NCBI GenBank assembly: GCA_041905595.1
Contig: JAYRKT010000001.1
Location: forward strand, 183,338-247,337
DNA length: 64,000 nucleotides
DNA from: Aliitabrizicola sp041905595
Lineage (GTDB): Bacteria; Pseudomonadota; Alphaproteobacteria; Rhodobacterales; Rhodobacteraceae
Reading direction: 5' to 3'
The stretch's first letter is position 1. Each line of letters starts with the position of its first letter. This document shows positions 7,590-16,731 of this stretch, in pieces. Position numbers and translations under genes: made by a program. The notes under the pieces were generated by a model that was given only the letters and a program-made list of their open reading frames with translations, was not told where the DNA came from and made no database searches.

Positions 7590-8765
7590 TCACCACTTGA
7601 AGCGGGCACCGAAGAAGAAGGCGTTCGAGTCGTCATAGGCGACCGTCGGGGTCGAGGCCGAATAGGTCCGGTATGCCGCATAGATCTCGGTGTTCCAGCT
7701 GACGACGCTCTGGACGACCGAAATCGAGGCCGAGCTGCTGTCGGAACCCGTCGCGAAGATGTCATTTCCCTGGTAGTAGTCGATTGCGAAGGCCGTCTTG
7801 CCCCAACTCACGAGATCGGCAAGCCAGCCGGCTTTGACATACCAATAGGTACCAGTCAGGGTCTCATTATCCGAACTAGCGGCAGCCAGCGTCAGGTTGA
7901 GGCCGGTCGGCTTGTGCAGCACAGAGGCGGAGCCGTCGAGAGTGGTAACAGTGGCGCTGTCTTCAACGTTCCAGGAATAGGCGGCTTGCGCGGCAAACTG
8001 GAATTCGCCCGTCTCACCTTCATAGGCAACCGCAACATCGTAGAGGGGGTCATTCTGTTCCGCCGGGTTGGAAGAAAGCTGGTCCTGGCCGTAGGAGGTG
8101 CGAAACGCGAAGCCGTTGAACGCGGGCGTGTCGTAGCGCACGCGCACTGCTCGACCCAAACCGTTGTAATCATTGAAGGCTGTCGAAATCTTGGTCTTCG
8201 ACAGAGTACCATCTTCCTCCCGAAGGAGCTGCCCGCCCGCCAGATCCTGCACTTCGACCCCTTGCGTGACCGACGTGCCCGAAAAATCGACCTTGACCGT
8301 ATCGTAGGACGCCATGTTGCCCTGGCCGAGGTAGAAAGACCCGATAGAGCCATGGGTCAGCTTGTTGTCGATCTGGCGGATATTGGCATTGGTGAACATG
8401 TAGGCGTCTGACGGCGGCGAAGGTTGCAGAATGCTGGTGTTCGAGGTCGAGAAGGGCGCATACTGAACCTCGATCGTCCCGAGATAGGTCCAGGAAGGTC
8501 CGAGCGCGGAACTGTAAGTCAGGCCGAGACGGGTATTGGAGTTGTCGTTGTCGATGAGTCCGTATGTTTCGCTCACCAGCCCGTCGTCATAACTCAGCAA
8601 ACCCTTGTTGATCTGTCCGTAGAAGCGCAGGACACTTCCATCCGCAAAGGACTTCTCGACCTTCGGCAGCGGTTTAGGATCGGCCGCCGCAGGCCCGCAG
8701 AATGTAAGGCCCAGGAAGGAAATCGCGACAGCCAGAAGGTTCGCTTGCTTCAAGCCGTGAAACAT
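7590..8765 (-). CDS. Outer-membrane porin (paralogue 2)
   Basis: A porin precursor of 391 residues from the ATG at 8765 (MFHGLKQANLLAVAISFLGL signal peptide, with a cut likely after AAA). The mature start DPKPLPKVEKSF and the C-terminal FFFGARFKW are almost the same as in the neighbouring porin. An in-frame extension upstream to 8894 exists, but the signal peptide sits at 8765, so that start is chosen even though the ribosome site is weak. The leader and upstream region differ clearly from paralogue 1, so the two copies may be expressed under different conditions. Divergent from comM. Confidence 0.9.
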   Translation of the reverse strand: MFHGLKQANLLAVAISFLGLTFCGPAAADPKPLPKVEKSFADGSVLRFYGQINKGLLSYDDGLVSETYGLIDNDNSNTRLGLTYSSALGPSWTYLGTIEVQYAPFSTSNTSILQPSPPSDAYMFTNANIRQIDNKLTHGSIGSFYLGQGNMASYDTVKVDFSGTSVTQGVEVQDLAGGQLLREEDGTLSKTKISTAFNDYNGLGRAVRVRYDTPAFNGFAFRTSYGQDQLSSNPAEQNDPLYDVAVAYEGETGEFQFAAQAAYSWNVEDSATVTTLDGSASVLHKPTGLNLTLAAASSDNETLTGTYWYVKAGWLADLVSWGKTAFAIDYYQGNDIFATGSDSSSASISVVQSVVSWNTEIYAAYRTYSASTPTVAYDDSNAFFFGARFKW

Positions 8766-8970
8766 TTCTGGTACCCATACTTTGCATGAGGCGTCGTCCA
8801 CGCCCGGAACAGGGCCATAAGAAACACCCTCCGATCCGGCTGTACATGGGGAAACTTCCAGTCGGGCCTTCCCCGATGGCCAAAGACTTGGCACCTGTTG
8901 CTTTAGCCTCCGCTAATTAACCTTTCGTGAACATTTCTGCGCCACGCCTATCCCAACACGGGAGAATTCG

Positions 8971-10485
8971 GTGGCCGCACGCGCCCACACTGTCGCATTC
9001 GAGGGCGTCGAGGCCCGCCCGGTCGAGGTGCAATGCGCCGTTGCACCGGGTCTTCCCGGCTTCACCCTCGTCGGCTTGCCCGACAAGGCGGTGTCGGAAG
9101 CCAAGGAAAGGGTGCGGGCGGCGCTGTCGTCCATGTCGATTGCCCTCCCGTCGAAACGGATCACGATCAACCTCTCTCCGGCTGACCTGCCCAAAGAGGG
9201 GTCGCATTTCGACCTCCCGATCGCCCTTGCGGTCCTGTCCGCGCTTGAAATCCTGCCGCGGGACGCGGTCGATGGCAGCGTGGCCCTGGGGGAGTTGTCG
9301 CTTGACGGGCGGATCGTGCCGGTGATCGGCGCGCTGCCCGCCGCACTTGCCGCAGCCGAGCAGGACCGCAGCCTCATCTGCCCACGCGCCTGCGGGGCCG
9401 AAGCGGCCTGGGTCGGCGCAACGCCGGTCTTCGCCGCGGCCTCGCTGGACGAGGTGGTGCGTCATTTCACCGGACAGTCGATCTTGCCACCGTCCGAGGC
9501 TGGCGAGGTCCTGCCACCGGCCCCGGGCCGAGACCTGCGCGAGGTGAGAGGTCAGGAGCGGGCGAAGCGCGCACTGGAAATCGCAGCTGCCGGCCGGCAC
9601 CACATGTTGATGATCGGCTCGCCCGGTTCGGGCAAGTCGATGCTGGCGGCGCGACTGCCGGGTATCCTTCCGCCCCTTACGGCGGTCGAGGCGCTTGAAA
9701 CCTCGATGATCCATTCGCTGGCCGGTCTTCTGACTGACGGCGGCATCTCGCGCCAGCGGCCGTTCCGCGAACCGCATCACACTGCCTCGATGGCCGCCAT
9801 CGTCGGTGGCGGCAAGGGCGCCAAACCGGGCGAGATCAGCCTCGCCCACAACGGTGTGCTCTTCCTGGATGAGTTCCCGGAGTTTCCGCGGGCCGCGCTT
9901 GAAACCCTGCGTCAGCCGATCGAGACCGGCGAGGTCATGGTGGCGCGGGCGAATGCCCACATCCGCTACCCCTGCCGCTTTCTGCTGGTGGCCGCCGCCA
10001 ATCCCTGCCGCTGCGGCTATCTTGCGGAACCGGAGCGGGGCTGCAGCCGCGCGCCCGCCTGCGGCGAGGATTACCTTGGGCGAATTTCCGGTCCGCTGAT
10101 GGACCGGTTCGACCTGCGCATCGACGTCCCGCCGGTTGCCTATTCGGACCTCGACCTGCCCGCGAACGGCGAAAGCTCCGCGACGGTGGCGGAACGTGTG
10201 GCCAGGGCGAGGGCGATCCAGACCGAACGGTTTGCGGCGCATCCCGGAATGCGTGTCAACGCCGATGTCCAAGGCGATCTCTTGGACGAGATCGCCGCAC
10301 CGGACACCGACGGCAGGGCGCTCCTGTCGCGCGTGGCCGAGAGGTTCGGCCTGTCGGCACGCGCCTATCACCGCATCCTGCGGGTTGCCCGGACCATTGC
10401 CGACCTTGATGGCTCCGCCACGGTCCGGCATCCGCATTGCGCCGAGGCGATCAGCTACCGGCTGTCCGCGTTGAGCAAGGGCTAG
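8971..10485 (+). CDS. comM: YifB/ComM-family Mg-chelatase-like AAA+ ATPase
   Basis: A 504-residue protein of the YifB/ComM family; ComM is a hexameric helicase that helps branch migration when incoming DNA integrates during natural transformation. The N-terminal Lon-S5-like domain (about 1-170) begins with VAFEGVEARPVEV and LPGFTLVGLPDKAV. The AAA+ core follows with Walker A GSPGSGKS, Walker B GVLFLDEF and the C-rich NPCRCGYL region. The C-terminal domain ends near SYRLSALSKG. The start is GTG at 8971 with GGAGA seven bases before it. It meets gshB tail to tail with no spacer. A remnant of its 5' end lies between the two porins. Confidence 0.93.
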   Translation: MAARAHTVAFEGVEARPVEVQCAVAPGLPGFTLVGLPDKAVSEAKERVRAALSSMSIALPSKRITINLSPADLPKEGSHFDLPIALAVLSALEILPRDAVDGSVALGELSLDGRIVPVIGALPAALAAAEQDRSLICPRACGAEAAWVGATPVFAAASLDEVVRHFTGQSILPPSEAGEVLPPAPGRDLREVRGQERAKRALEIAAAGRHHMLMIGSPGSGKSMLAARLPGILPPLTAVEALETSMIHSLAGLLTDGGISRQRPFREPHHTASMAAIVGGGKGAKPGEISLAHNGVLFLDEFPEFPRAALETLRQPIETGEVMVARANAHIRYPCRFLLVAAANPCRCGYLAEPERGCSRAPACGEDYLGRISGPLMDRFDLRIDVPPVAYSDLDLPANGESSATVAERVARARAIQTERFAAHPGMRVNADVQGDLLDEIAAPDTDGRALLSRVAERFGLSARAYHRILRVARTIADLDGSATVRHPHCAEAISYRLSALSKG

Positions 10486-11430
10486 TCAGGCCCGCCGTTT
10501 CGCCTCGATCACTTCCCAGATCCGGGCCGCGGCATTGGTGCCGTCAAAGCGTTCCAGCTCCTGGATCCCGGTTGGCGAGGTCACGTTGATCTCGGTCAGG
10601 TATTCGCCGATCACGTCGATGCCGACGAAGATCTGGCCCTTCTCGCGCAGGATCGGGCCGATGGTCGCGCAAATCTCCAGATCGCGCGGCGTCAGCCCGA
10701 TCTTTTCCGGGCGGCCGCCGACATGCATGTTCGACCGCGTCTCGCCCTCCTGCGGCACCCGGTTGATCGCACCCACCGGCTCGCCATCGACAAGGATCAC
10801 CCGCTTGTCCCCCTTGGCGACGTCGGGCAGGAATTTCTGCACAATCAGCGGCTCGCGGCTCATCGAGGTGAAAAGCTCGTGCAGCGACGACAGGTTGCGG
10901 TCATTGGGGTCGAGGCGGAACACCCCTGCCCCGCCATTCCCGTAGAGCGGCTTCAGGATGATGTCGCCATGTTTCGCCTTGAATGCCCGGATGGTCGGAA
11001 GGTCGCGGGCAATGGCCGTCGGCGGGATCAGTTGCGGGAATTGCAGCACCAGAAGCTTTTCCGGCGAGTTGCGAACCCAGAACGGGTCGTTCACCACCAG
11101 CGTCCGGGGATGGATCATTTCCAGCAGGTGCGTCGTCGTGATGTAGCCCATGTCGAAGGGCGGGTCCTGACGCAGCCAGACGACGTCGAATTCGCCCAGA
11201 TCGACCTCGGTTTCTGCCCCGTAGGAAACGTGGTTGCCCTTTTCGCGCCGAAGCTCGACCGGCCATCCCCGGGCCGTGACCCGGCCCTCCTGGAAGGCCA
11301 GCCGGTCCGGCGTGTAAAAGAACAGCGAATGACCGCGCGCCTGTGCTTCCAGCGCTATGCGATAGGTGCTGTCCGCGTCGATGTTCACGGCCCCGATCGG
11401 GTCCATCTGCAGGGCCACCTTGAGCGCCAT
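10486..11430 (-). CDS. gshB: Glutathione synthase
   Basis: ATP-grasp enzyme that joins gamma-glutamylcysteine and glycine to give glutathione. The 314-residue chain begins MALKVALQMDPIGAVNIDAD, the family's N-terminal pattern. It has the ATP-grasp signature DIILKPLYGNGGAGVFRL and the metal and product-site stretch FVGIDVIGEYLTEINVTSPTG. A strong GGAGGAA lies before ATG 11430; a slightly longer frame exists but lacks this spacing. Convergent with comM. Glutathione also links to the GST at 5.2 kb and the ChaC-like enzyme at 45.3 kb. Confidence 0.96.
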   Translation of the reverse strand: MALKVALQMDPIGAVNIDADSTYRIALEAQARGHSLFFYTPDRLAFQEGRVTARGWPVELRREKGNHVSYGAETEVDLGEFDVVWLRQDPPFDMGYITTTHLLEMIHPRTLVVNDPFWVRNSPEKLLVLQFPQLIPPTAIARDLPTIRAFKAKHGDIILKPLYGNGGAGVFRLDPNDRNLSSLHELFTSMSREPLIVQKFLPDVAKGDKRVILVDGEPVGAINRVPQEGETRSNMHVGGRPEKIGLTPRDLEICATIGPILREKGQIFVGIDVIGEYLTEINVTSPTGIQELERFDGTNAAARIWEVIEAKRRA

Positions 11431-11500
11431 CGTCTTCCTCCGCAATTGACGCCCCTACATCGCGCGCGGAGCCGACGGATGCAATCACCGGCTTCCGCAA

Positions 11501-11854
11501 TCAGGCGCCGAAGGCATTTTCCAGAAGTTCGACCCTGCCCTGGCCGTCGACCAAGGCGACATCAAAGCGCGAAGGCGTCAGTTGTCCTGCCGGTTCCCCT
11601 GCCAGGAACAGCGAGGCGGCGGCCGCGATCCGACCCATCTGCCGCGCCGACAGGCTTTGGGCAGCCTCGGCGTGGCTACGGCTTTGCTTGACCTCGACAA
11701 AGATGACCTCGGCGCCATCGCGCGCGATCAGGTCGATCTCACCTGCGGTGCTGCGCCAGCGGCAGGCCACGACCTGCCGCCCCTGCGAAAGATAATGTGC
11801 CGCCACAATTTCCTCTGCCGCCTTTCCGGCGTGATAGGAAACCGAGCCGCTCAT
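11501..11854 (-). CDS. YraN family protein (UPF0102, endonuclease-like fold)
   Basis: A 117-residue protein of the UPF0102 family, whose fold resembles Holliday-junction resolvases and restriction nucleases. The expected acidic pattern is present: GEIDLIARDG followed by VIFVEVKQSR, giving the D-ExK catalytic-type triad. The start of the family, GKAAEEIVAAHYLSQG, is also visible. Its ATG overlaps the rsmI stop by 4 bp, a pairing common in bacteria. The biological role of YraN is not established. Confidence 0.9.
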   Translation of the reverse strand: MSGSVSYHAGKAAEEIVAAHYLSQGRQVVACRWRSTAGEIDLIARDGAEVIFVEVKQSRSHAEAAQSLSARQMGRIAAAASLFLAGEPAGQLTPSRFDVALVDGQGRVELLENAFGA

Positions 11855-12717
11855 TCCTCCTCCGACAAACCAAGCGCCATGCGATAGACCTCTTTCCGTG
11901 GCAGACCGAAGGCTTCGGCCACTTCGGCGGCGGCATCCCGGACCGACGCTCCGCGCAACGACTGACGCAACGCCGCCTCGATGTCCGACCTAGTCGCCAC
12001 GGCCGCTGTTCCCCTGTCGATCACCACGACGATCTCGCCCTTCACGTCCCGGTCCGCGTACTGCGCCGCAAGGTCCGCCAGCGATCCGCGCGAGACCTCT
12101 TCGAACCTCTTGGTCAATTCCCGGCAGACCGCCGCCTGCCTCTCGTCTCCCATGGTTTGCGCCAGTTCCCCTAACAATCGGCTAATGCGCTTCGGCGATT
12201 CGTACAGGACCAGCGTGGCCGGCACCGGCGCGAGCTCGGCCAGGAAGCGTGCCCGGTCGCCGGCTCCGGCCGGGGGGAAACCTGCGAACAGAAAGCGGTC
12301 GGTCGGCAGGCCGGAAACCGTCAGGGCAGCCAGCACGGCAGACGGCCCCGGCGCCGCCAGGACCGGATGCCCGGCAGCAATCGCGGCGCGCGCCAGTTGG
12401 TAACCCGGATCGGCGACCAGCGGCGTACCGGCTTCTGACGCATAGGCAACAGAACGCCCCTCTTCCAGCGCGCGCAGCAACCTCGGGCGGACCGCCTCGC
12501 CATTGTGGTCGTGATAAGCGATCAGCGGCCGGTCACCGAGTGACAGACCATGGATTTCCATCAGGTGGCGCAGGGTTCGGGTATCCTCGGCCGCCAGCAC
12601 GTCCGCTCCAGCCAGGATGTCGAGTGCGCGCAGCGTGATGTCGCGGGCAGCGCCGATCGGGGTCGCGACGAAATGAAGGCCCTTCGGCACGCTGCGCGCC
12701 GGCGCGGTATCGGCCAT
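11851..12717 (-). CDS. rsmI: 16S rRNA (cytidine(1402)-2'-O)-methyltransferase
   Basis: Methylates the 2'-O of C1402 in the decoding centre of 16S rRNA, using S-adenosylmethionine. The 288-residue chain carries the tetrapyrrole-methylase fold with the family motifs FVATPIGAARDITLRALDIL near the N-terminus, AEDTRTLRHLM, SEAGTPLVADPGYQL and GPSAVLAALTVSGLPTDRF. The C-terminal helix-turn-helix-like end (GLPRKEVYRMAL) is also typical. It is the first gene of a two-gene operon with yraN and is divergent from the lipoprotein gene at 12807, sharing an 89-bp promoter gap. Confidence 0.95.
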   Translation of the reverse strand: MADTAPARSVPKGLHFVATPIGAARDITLRALDILAGADVLAAEDTRTLRHLMEIHGLSLGDRPLIAYHDHNGEAVRPRLLRALEEGRSVAYASEAGTPLVADPGYQLARAAIAAGHPVLAAPGPSAVLAALTVSGLPTDRFLFAGFPPAGAGDRARFLAELAPVPATLVLYESPKRISRLLGELAQTMGDERQAAVCRELTKRFEEVSRGSLADLAAQYADRDVKGEIVVVIDRGTAAVATRSDIEAALRQSLRGASVRDAAAEVAEAFGLPRKEVYRMALGLSEEE

Positions 12718-12806
12718 GTCTGTCGCTCTCCTTGATGCGTTGCCTTCCCCGTCCTATGCGCTTAGGCTTCGCGGTCATGGCGCCCTCGGGGAAGAAGGAA
12801 TTTTCA

Positions 12807-13976
12807 ATGTTGTCCGTTCTGTCTTTCGCCCGCAAGGGTCTGGCCAGGCTGGCGCCCGCCCTGACAATTCTTGGCCTTGCCTCCTGCGTGGCGCCCACCT
12901 CCGGAAATGGACCGTCGGTCGAACCCGGCGCCCCGGTGCAGGTCGCCCTGCTGGTGCCCGCCGGATCCGGGCAGGGCAGCGACGATTTCCTTGCGCGCAG
13001 CCTCGAGAATGGCGCGCGTCTGGCCATCGCCGATCTCGGCGCGACCAAGATCGACCTGCGCGTCTATCCGACTGGCGGACAGCCCTCGGCCGCTGCCGCC
13101 GCCGCGACACAGGCGGTGAACGAGGGGGCCAAGATCATCCTCGGCCCGGTCTTCGCCGAGGAAGCGAATGCCGCCGGCCTCGCGGTCAAGGGCAGCGGCG
13201 TGAGCGTACTCAGCTTCTCGAACAACCCGGCGATCGCAGGTGGCAACGTCTTCGTCCTGGGTCCGACCTTTGCAAATACCGCCGACCGCCTGGCGCGCTA
13301 TGCCGTCACCCACGGCCGTCCGCGCGTCATGGTCGTCTATGATCAGACGGCCGCGGGCGAGATCGGCCGTTCGGCCATCGAGACGGCGGTCCGCGGTGCG
13401 GGCGGCACGGTCGTCGCGCAAAGCGGCTACGAATTCTCGCAGAACGGACTGGTGAGCGCGGTTCCCGGCATCGCCGCCTCAGCGCGCGGTACGGCCGACG
13501 CGCTGTTCCTGACAGCCGATACCGCCGGGGCGCTGCCGCTTCTGACCCAGCTTCTGCGCGACAATGGCCTTGACCCGGCCTCGAGCCAGTTCATCGGCCT
13601 CACCCGGTGGGATATTCCGCCGCAGACCCTGTCGCTGCCTGGCGTCCAGGGCGGCTGGTTCGCACTGCCTGACCCCGCTCTCTACCAGCAATATGTCTCC
13701 CGCTACTCGGCCGCCTATGGTGCGGCCCCCCCGCCGGTTTCGGGCCTTGCCTATGATGGAATCGCCGCCATCGGCGCGTTGATCCGCCAAGGCGGCAACA
13801 ATCCCCTATCGGCGCAGCGGCTGACGCAGGGTTCTGGCTTCGTCGGCGTAGGCGGCATCTTCCGGCTTCTCCCGAACGGCTCCAACCAGCGCGGCCTTGC
13901 CGTTGCGCAGATCCAGAACAGTCAGGTCGTCGTCATTGACCCCGCACCCCGTGCCTTCGGAGGCGCCGGCCTCTAA
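12807..13976 (+). CDS. LpoA-like penicillin-binding protein activator, lipoprotein
   Basis: A 389-residue predicted lipoprotein: signal MLSVLSFARKGLARLAPALT then ILGLASC, with Cys27 as the lipidated residue. The rest is a periplasmic-binding-protein fold of the Leu/Ile/Val type (VQVALLVPAGSG, ENGARLAIADLG, ILGPVFAEEANA). In the LppC/LpoA family such proteins sit on the outer membrane and stimulate class A penicillin-binding proteins. The ATG at 12807 follows GAAGGAA and starts directly with the signal peptide; the 25 codons upstream are rejected. It is followed closely by glnD. The activator role is inferred from the family. Confidence 0.87.
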   Translation: MLSVLSFARKGLARLAPALTILGLASCVAPTSGNGPSVEPGAPVQVALLVPAGSGQGSDDFLARSLENGARLAIADLGATKIDLRVYPTGGQPSAAAAAATQAVNEGAKIILGPVFAEEANAAGLAVKGSGVSVLSFSNNPAIAGGNVFVLGPTFANTADRLARYAVTHGRPRVMVVYDQTAAGEIGRSAIETAVRGAGGTVVAQSGYEFSQNGLVSAVPGIAASARGTADALFLTADTAGALPLLTQLLRDNGLDPASSQFIGLTRWDIPPQTLSLPGVQGGWFALPDPALYQQYVSRYSAAYGAAPPPVSGLAYDGIAAIGALIRQGGNNPLSAQRLTQGSGFVGVGGIFRLLPNGSNQRGLAVAQIQNSQVVVIDPAPRAFGGAGL

Positions 13977-14004
13977 GCCGGCGGTTTCGGCCCTTCCCCT
14001 GTCG

Positions 14005-16731
14005 ATGCATTCCGCGATTCCCGATACGGACGCGCTGTTCCGCGCGATCTCGGACGACCTGCCAGTCGATGCCGACCAGCGGACGGTACGGGCGACGACC
14101 GTTCGTCATCTGGCCCAGGCGCGCGCCAACGGCAACGCCGCGCTGGCCGCGGCCTTTCGCGCAGAGCCGCGCGCGGCGCGCAAGCTGGTCAAGGCCCAGT
14201 CGGACCTGACCGATGCGCTGGTTCAGACGGCCCTTGACGTGGTCCTGCGCCGGATCCATCCCCTGGCCAATCCGACAGAGGCCGAGCGTGTCGCCGTCTT
14301 GGCTGTCGGTGGTTACGGCCGGGCGGAAATGGCCCCCTTTTCGGACGTGGACCTTCTGTTCCTGACGCCCTGGAAGACAACGCCCTGGGCAGAGAGTGTC
14401 GTCGAAAGCCTGCTTTACATCCTTTGGGATCTGAAGCTGAAGGTTGGCCACTCGACTCGTACGGTAAAGGATTGCATTCGCCTCGGGCGCGACGACATCA
14501 CCATCCGCACGGCACTGCTCGAGCATCGCTTCCTGAGTGGCTACGAACCTCTGGCGAAGGAGCTGGGTGACCGTCTCTGGGCAGATCTGTTCCACAATTC
14601 CGGCCCCGAATTCATCGAAGCCAAGCTGCAGGAACGCGCCGAACGTCACCGGCGGCAGGGTGGGCAGCGTTATGTTCTGGAACCGAACGTCAAGGAGGGC
14701 AAGGGCGGACTGCGCGACCTGCAGACGCTCTACTGGATCGGCAAGTATCTCAACCGGGTGGATTCCCCTGAAGGTCTGGTCAGCGCTGGCCTCTTCACCC
14801 GAGAGGAATATGACAGCTTTGCCCGGGCGGAAGAGTTTCTTTGGACTGTCCGCTGCCACATGCACTACATCACCGGCCGCGCCACCGACCAGCTGACCTT
14901 CGATTTGCAGGTGCTGGTGGCCGAACGCATGGGTTATGTCGATGCTGGTGGACGGCGCGCGGTCGAGATCTTCATGCAGGACTACTTCCGACAGGCAACC
15001 CGGGTGGGCGACCTGACCCGTATCTTCCTGACCGAGCTGGAGGCGCGCCATGCCAAGCCGGCCTCGTCCTTGCGCGGTCTGCTGACACGGCGCAAACGCC
15101 TGAAGCCGGGTCTGAAGCTTGTCCAGGGCCGCATCGACATCGAGGACCCCAAGGCCTTCCTGTCCGACAAGTTGAACATGCTGCGGATCTTCGAAGAAGG
15201 CCTGCGCACCGGCTACCTTCTTCACCCCGACGCGATGCGGCTGATCGCCTCGAACCTCGACCTGATCGACGACGAGATGCGGTCTGACCCCGAGGCGGTG
15301 CGCATCTTCATCGACCTGCTTCTGAAGCACGGCAACCCCGAGCGGTCGCTCAGGCGGATGAACGAGTTGGGTGTGCTTGGCGCCTTCATCCCCGAATTCG
15401 AGCCGATCGTGGCGATGATGCAGTTCAACGTCTACCACCACTACACGGTGGACGAGCACACGATACAGTGCATCTCGACCCTCGCGCAGATCGAGCGCGG
15501 GGAACTGGTCGAGGAGCTGCCCGTCGCCAGCCGCATCCTGTCCGAGGGTGTGAACCGGAGGGTTCTATATTTGGCGCTGCTCTTGCATGACATCGGCAAG
15601 GGCCGGCCCGAGGACCACTCGATCCTTGGCGCGCAGATTTCGCGCAGGGTCTCACACCGGCTTGGGCTGCCGACGGAAGAGGCCGAAACGGTCGAATGGC
15701 TGGTGCGCTATCACCTGCTGATGTCGGATATCGCCCAGAAGCGGGATCTCAGCGATCCGCGGACGGTGCGCGACTTCGCCAAGGCGGTGAAGACTCGCGA
15801 ACGGCTGGATCTGCTGACCGTGCTGACCGTCTGCGATATCCGCGGCGTAGGGCCGAATACATGGAACAACTGGAAGGCCATGCTGCTGCGCCAGCTATAC
15901 GGCGACACGCTGGATGCGCTTCAGGGCGGGCTCGAGTCGGTCAACCGCGACCGCCGCGAGGGCGAAGCCAAGCGCGCCCTGCGCGAGGCGTTATCGGACT
16001 GGGACAGCCGCGACATTCGCGCCGAGGTGTCCCGCCATTACGCGCCCTATTGGCAGGGGCTTTCGACAGACACGCAGGTGGTCTTTGCCCGGCTGCTGCG
16101 CGACCTGCCGGATGACGAGATCCGCATCGACCTGCATCCCGACGTGGCGCGCGATGCGACACGCGCCTGCTTTGCGCTGGCCGACCATCCCGGCATCTTC
16201 TCGCGTCTCGCCGGCGCCCTGGCGCTGGTGGGGGCGAACGTCGTCGACGCGCGCACCTATACCTCGAAGGACGGCTACGCGACGGCCGTCTTCTGGGTGC
16301 AGGACGCCGAAGGCCGCCCCTATGAGGCCAGCCGCCTGCCCCGTCTGCGCAACATGATCGACAAGACGCTGAAGGGCGAGGTTGTTGCCCGCGAGGCCCT
16401 GAAGGACCGCGACAAGATCAAGCGCCGGGAAAGCCAGTTTCGGTTCCCGACCCACATTGCCTTCAACAACGACGGGTCTGACATCTACACGATCATCGAA
16501 GTCGATACCCGCGACCGTCCTGGGCTGCTTTATGATCTGACGCGGACTCTTGCCGCGAACAACATCTACATCGCTTCGGCTGTGATCGCGACTTTCGGGG
16601 CGCAGGTCGTCGACAGCTTTTACGTGAAGGATCTGTTCGGCTTGAAGCTGCACACAAAATCCCGGCAGGAGGCGCTGGAGAAGAAATTGCGCCAGGCGAT
16701 AGCCGAGGGCGCCGAACGGGCCCGGAACTGA
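14005..16731 (+). CDS. glnD: [Protein-PII] uridylyltransferase / uridylyl-removing enzyme
   Basis: Main nitrogen sensor: adds UMP to PII proteins when glutamine is low and removes it when glutamine is high. Domains seen in 908 residues: a nucleotidyltransferase with GGYGRAEMAPFSDVDLLFL (102-120), an HD phosphohydrolase with LLLHDIGKGRPEDHS (about 525-540), and two ACT domains near 725-790 (DHPGIFSRLAGALALVGANV) and 830-900 (DTRDRPGLLYDLTRTLAANN). ATG 14005 has a poor ribosome site, but no better in-frame start is visible; the earlier frame overlaps the upstream lipoprotein gene. The stop overlaps the murJ start by one base. Confidence 0.95.
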   Translation: MHSAIPDTDALFRAISDDLPVDADQRTVRATTVRHLAQARANGNAALAAAFRAEPRAARKLVKAQSDLTDALVQTALDVVLRRIHPLANPTEAERVAVLAVGGYGRAEMAPFSDVDLLFLTPWKTTPWAESVVESLLYILWDLKLKVGHSTRTVKDCIRLGRDDITIRTALLEHRFLSGYEPLAKELGDRLWADLFHNSGPEFIEAKLQERAERHRRQGGQRYVLEPNVKEGKGGLRDLQTLYWIGKYLNRVDSPEGLVSAGLFTREEYDSFARAEEFLWTVRCHMHYITGRATDQLTFDLQVLVAERMGYVDAGGRRAVEIFMQDYFRQATRVGDLTRIFLTELEARHAKPASSLRGLLTRRKRLKPGLKLVQGRIDIEDPKAFLSDKLNMLRIFEEGLRTGYLLHPDAMRLIASNLDLIDDEMRSDPEAVRIFIDLLLKHGNPERSLRRMNELGVLGAFIPEFEPIVAMMQFNVYHHYTVDEHTIQCISTLAQIERGELVEELPVASRILSEGVNRRVLYLALLLHDIGKGRPEDHSILGAQISRRVSHRLGLPTEEAETVEWLVRYHLLMSDIAQKRDLSDPRTVRDFAKAVKTRERLDLLTVLTVCDIRGVGPNTWNNWKAMLLRQLYGDTLDALQGGLESVNRDRREGEAKRALREALSDWDSRDIRAEVSRHYAPYWQGLSTDTQVVFARLLRDLPDDEIRIDLHPDVARDATRACFALADHPGIFSRLAGALALVGANVVDARTYTSKDGYATAVFWVQDAEGRPYEASRLPRLRNMIDKTLKGEVVAREALKDRDKIKRRESQFRFPTHIAFNNDGSDIYTIIEVDTRDRPGLLYDLTRTLAANNIYIASAVIATFGAQVVDSFYVKDLFGLKLHTKSRQEALEKKLRQAIAEGAERARN

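Noticed and set aside
13933..15459. 508-codon minus-strand ORF opposite glnD
   Set aside because: Shadow of glnD; no domain and no plausible initiation signal.
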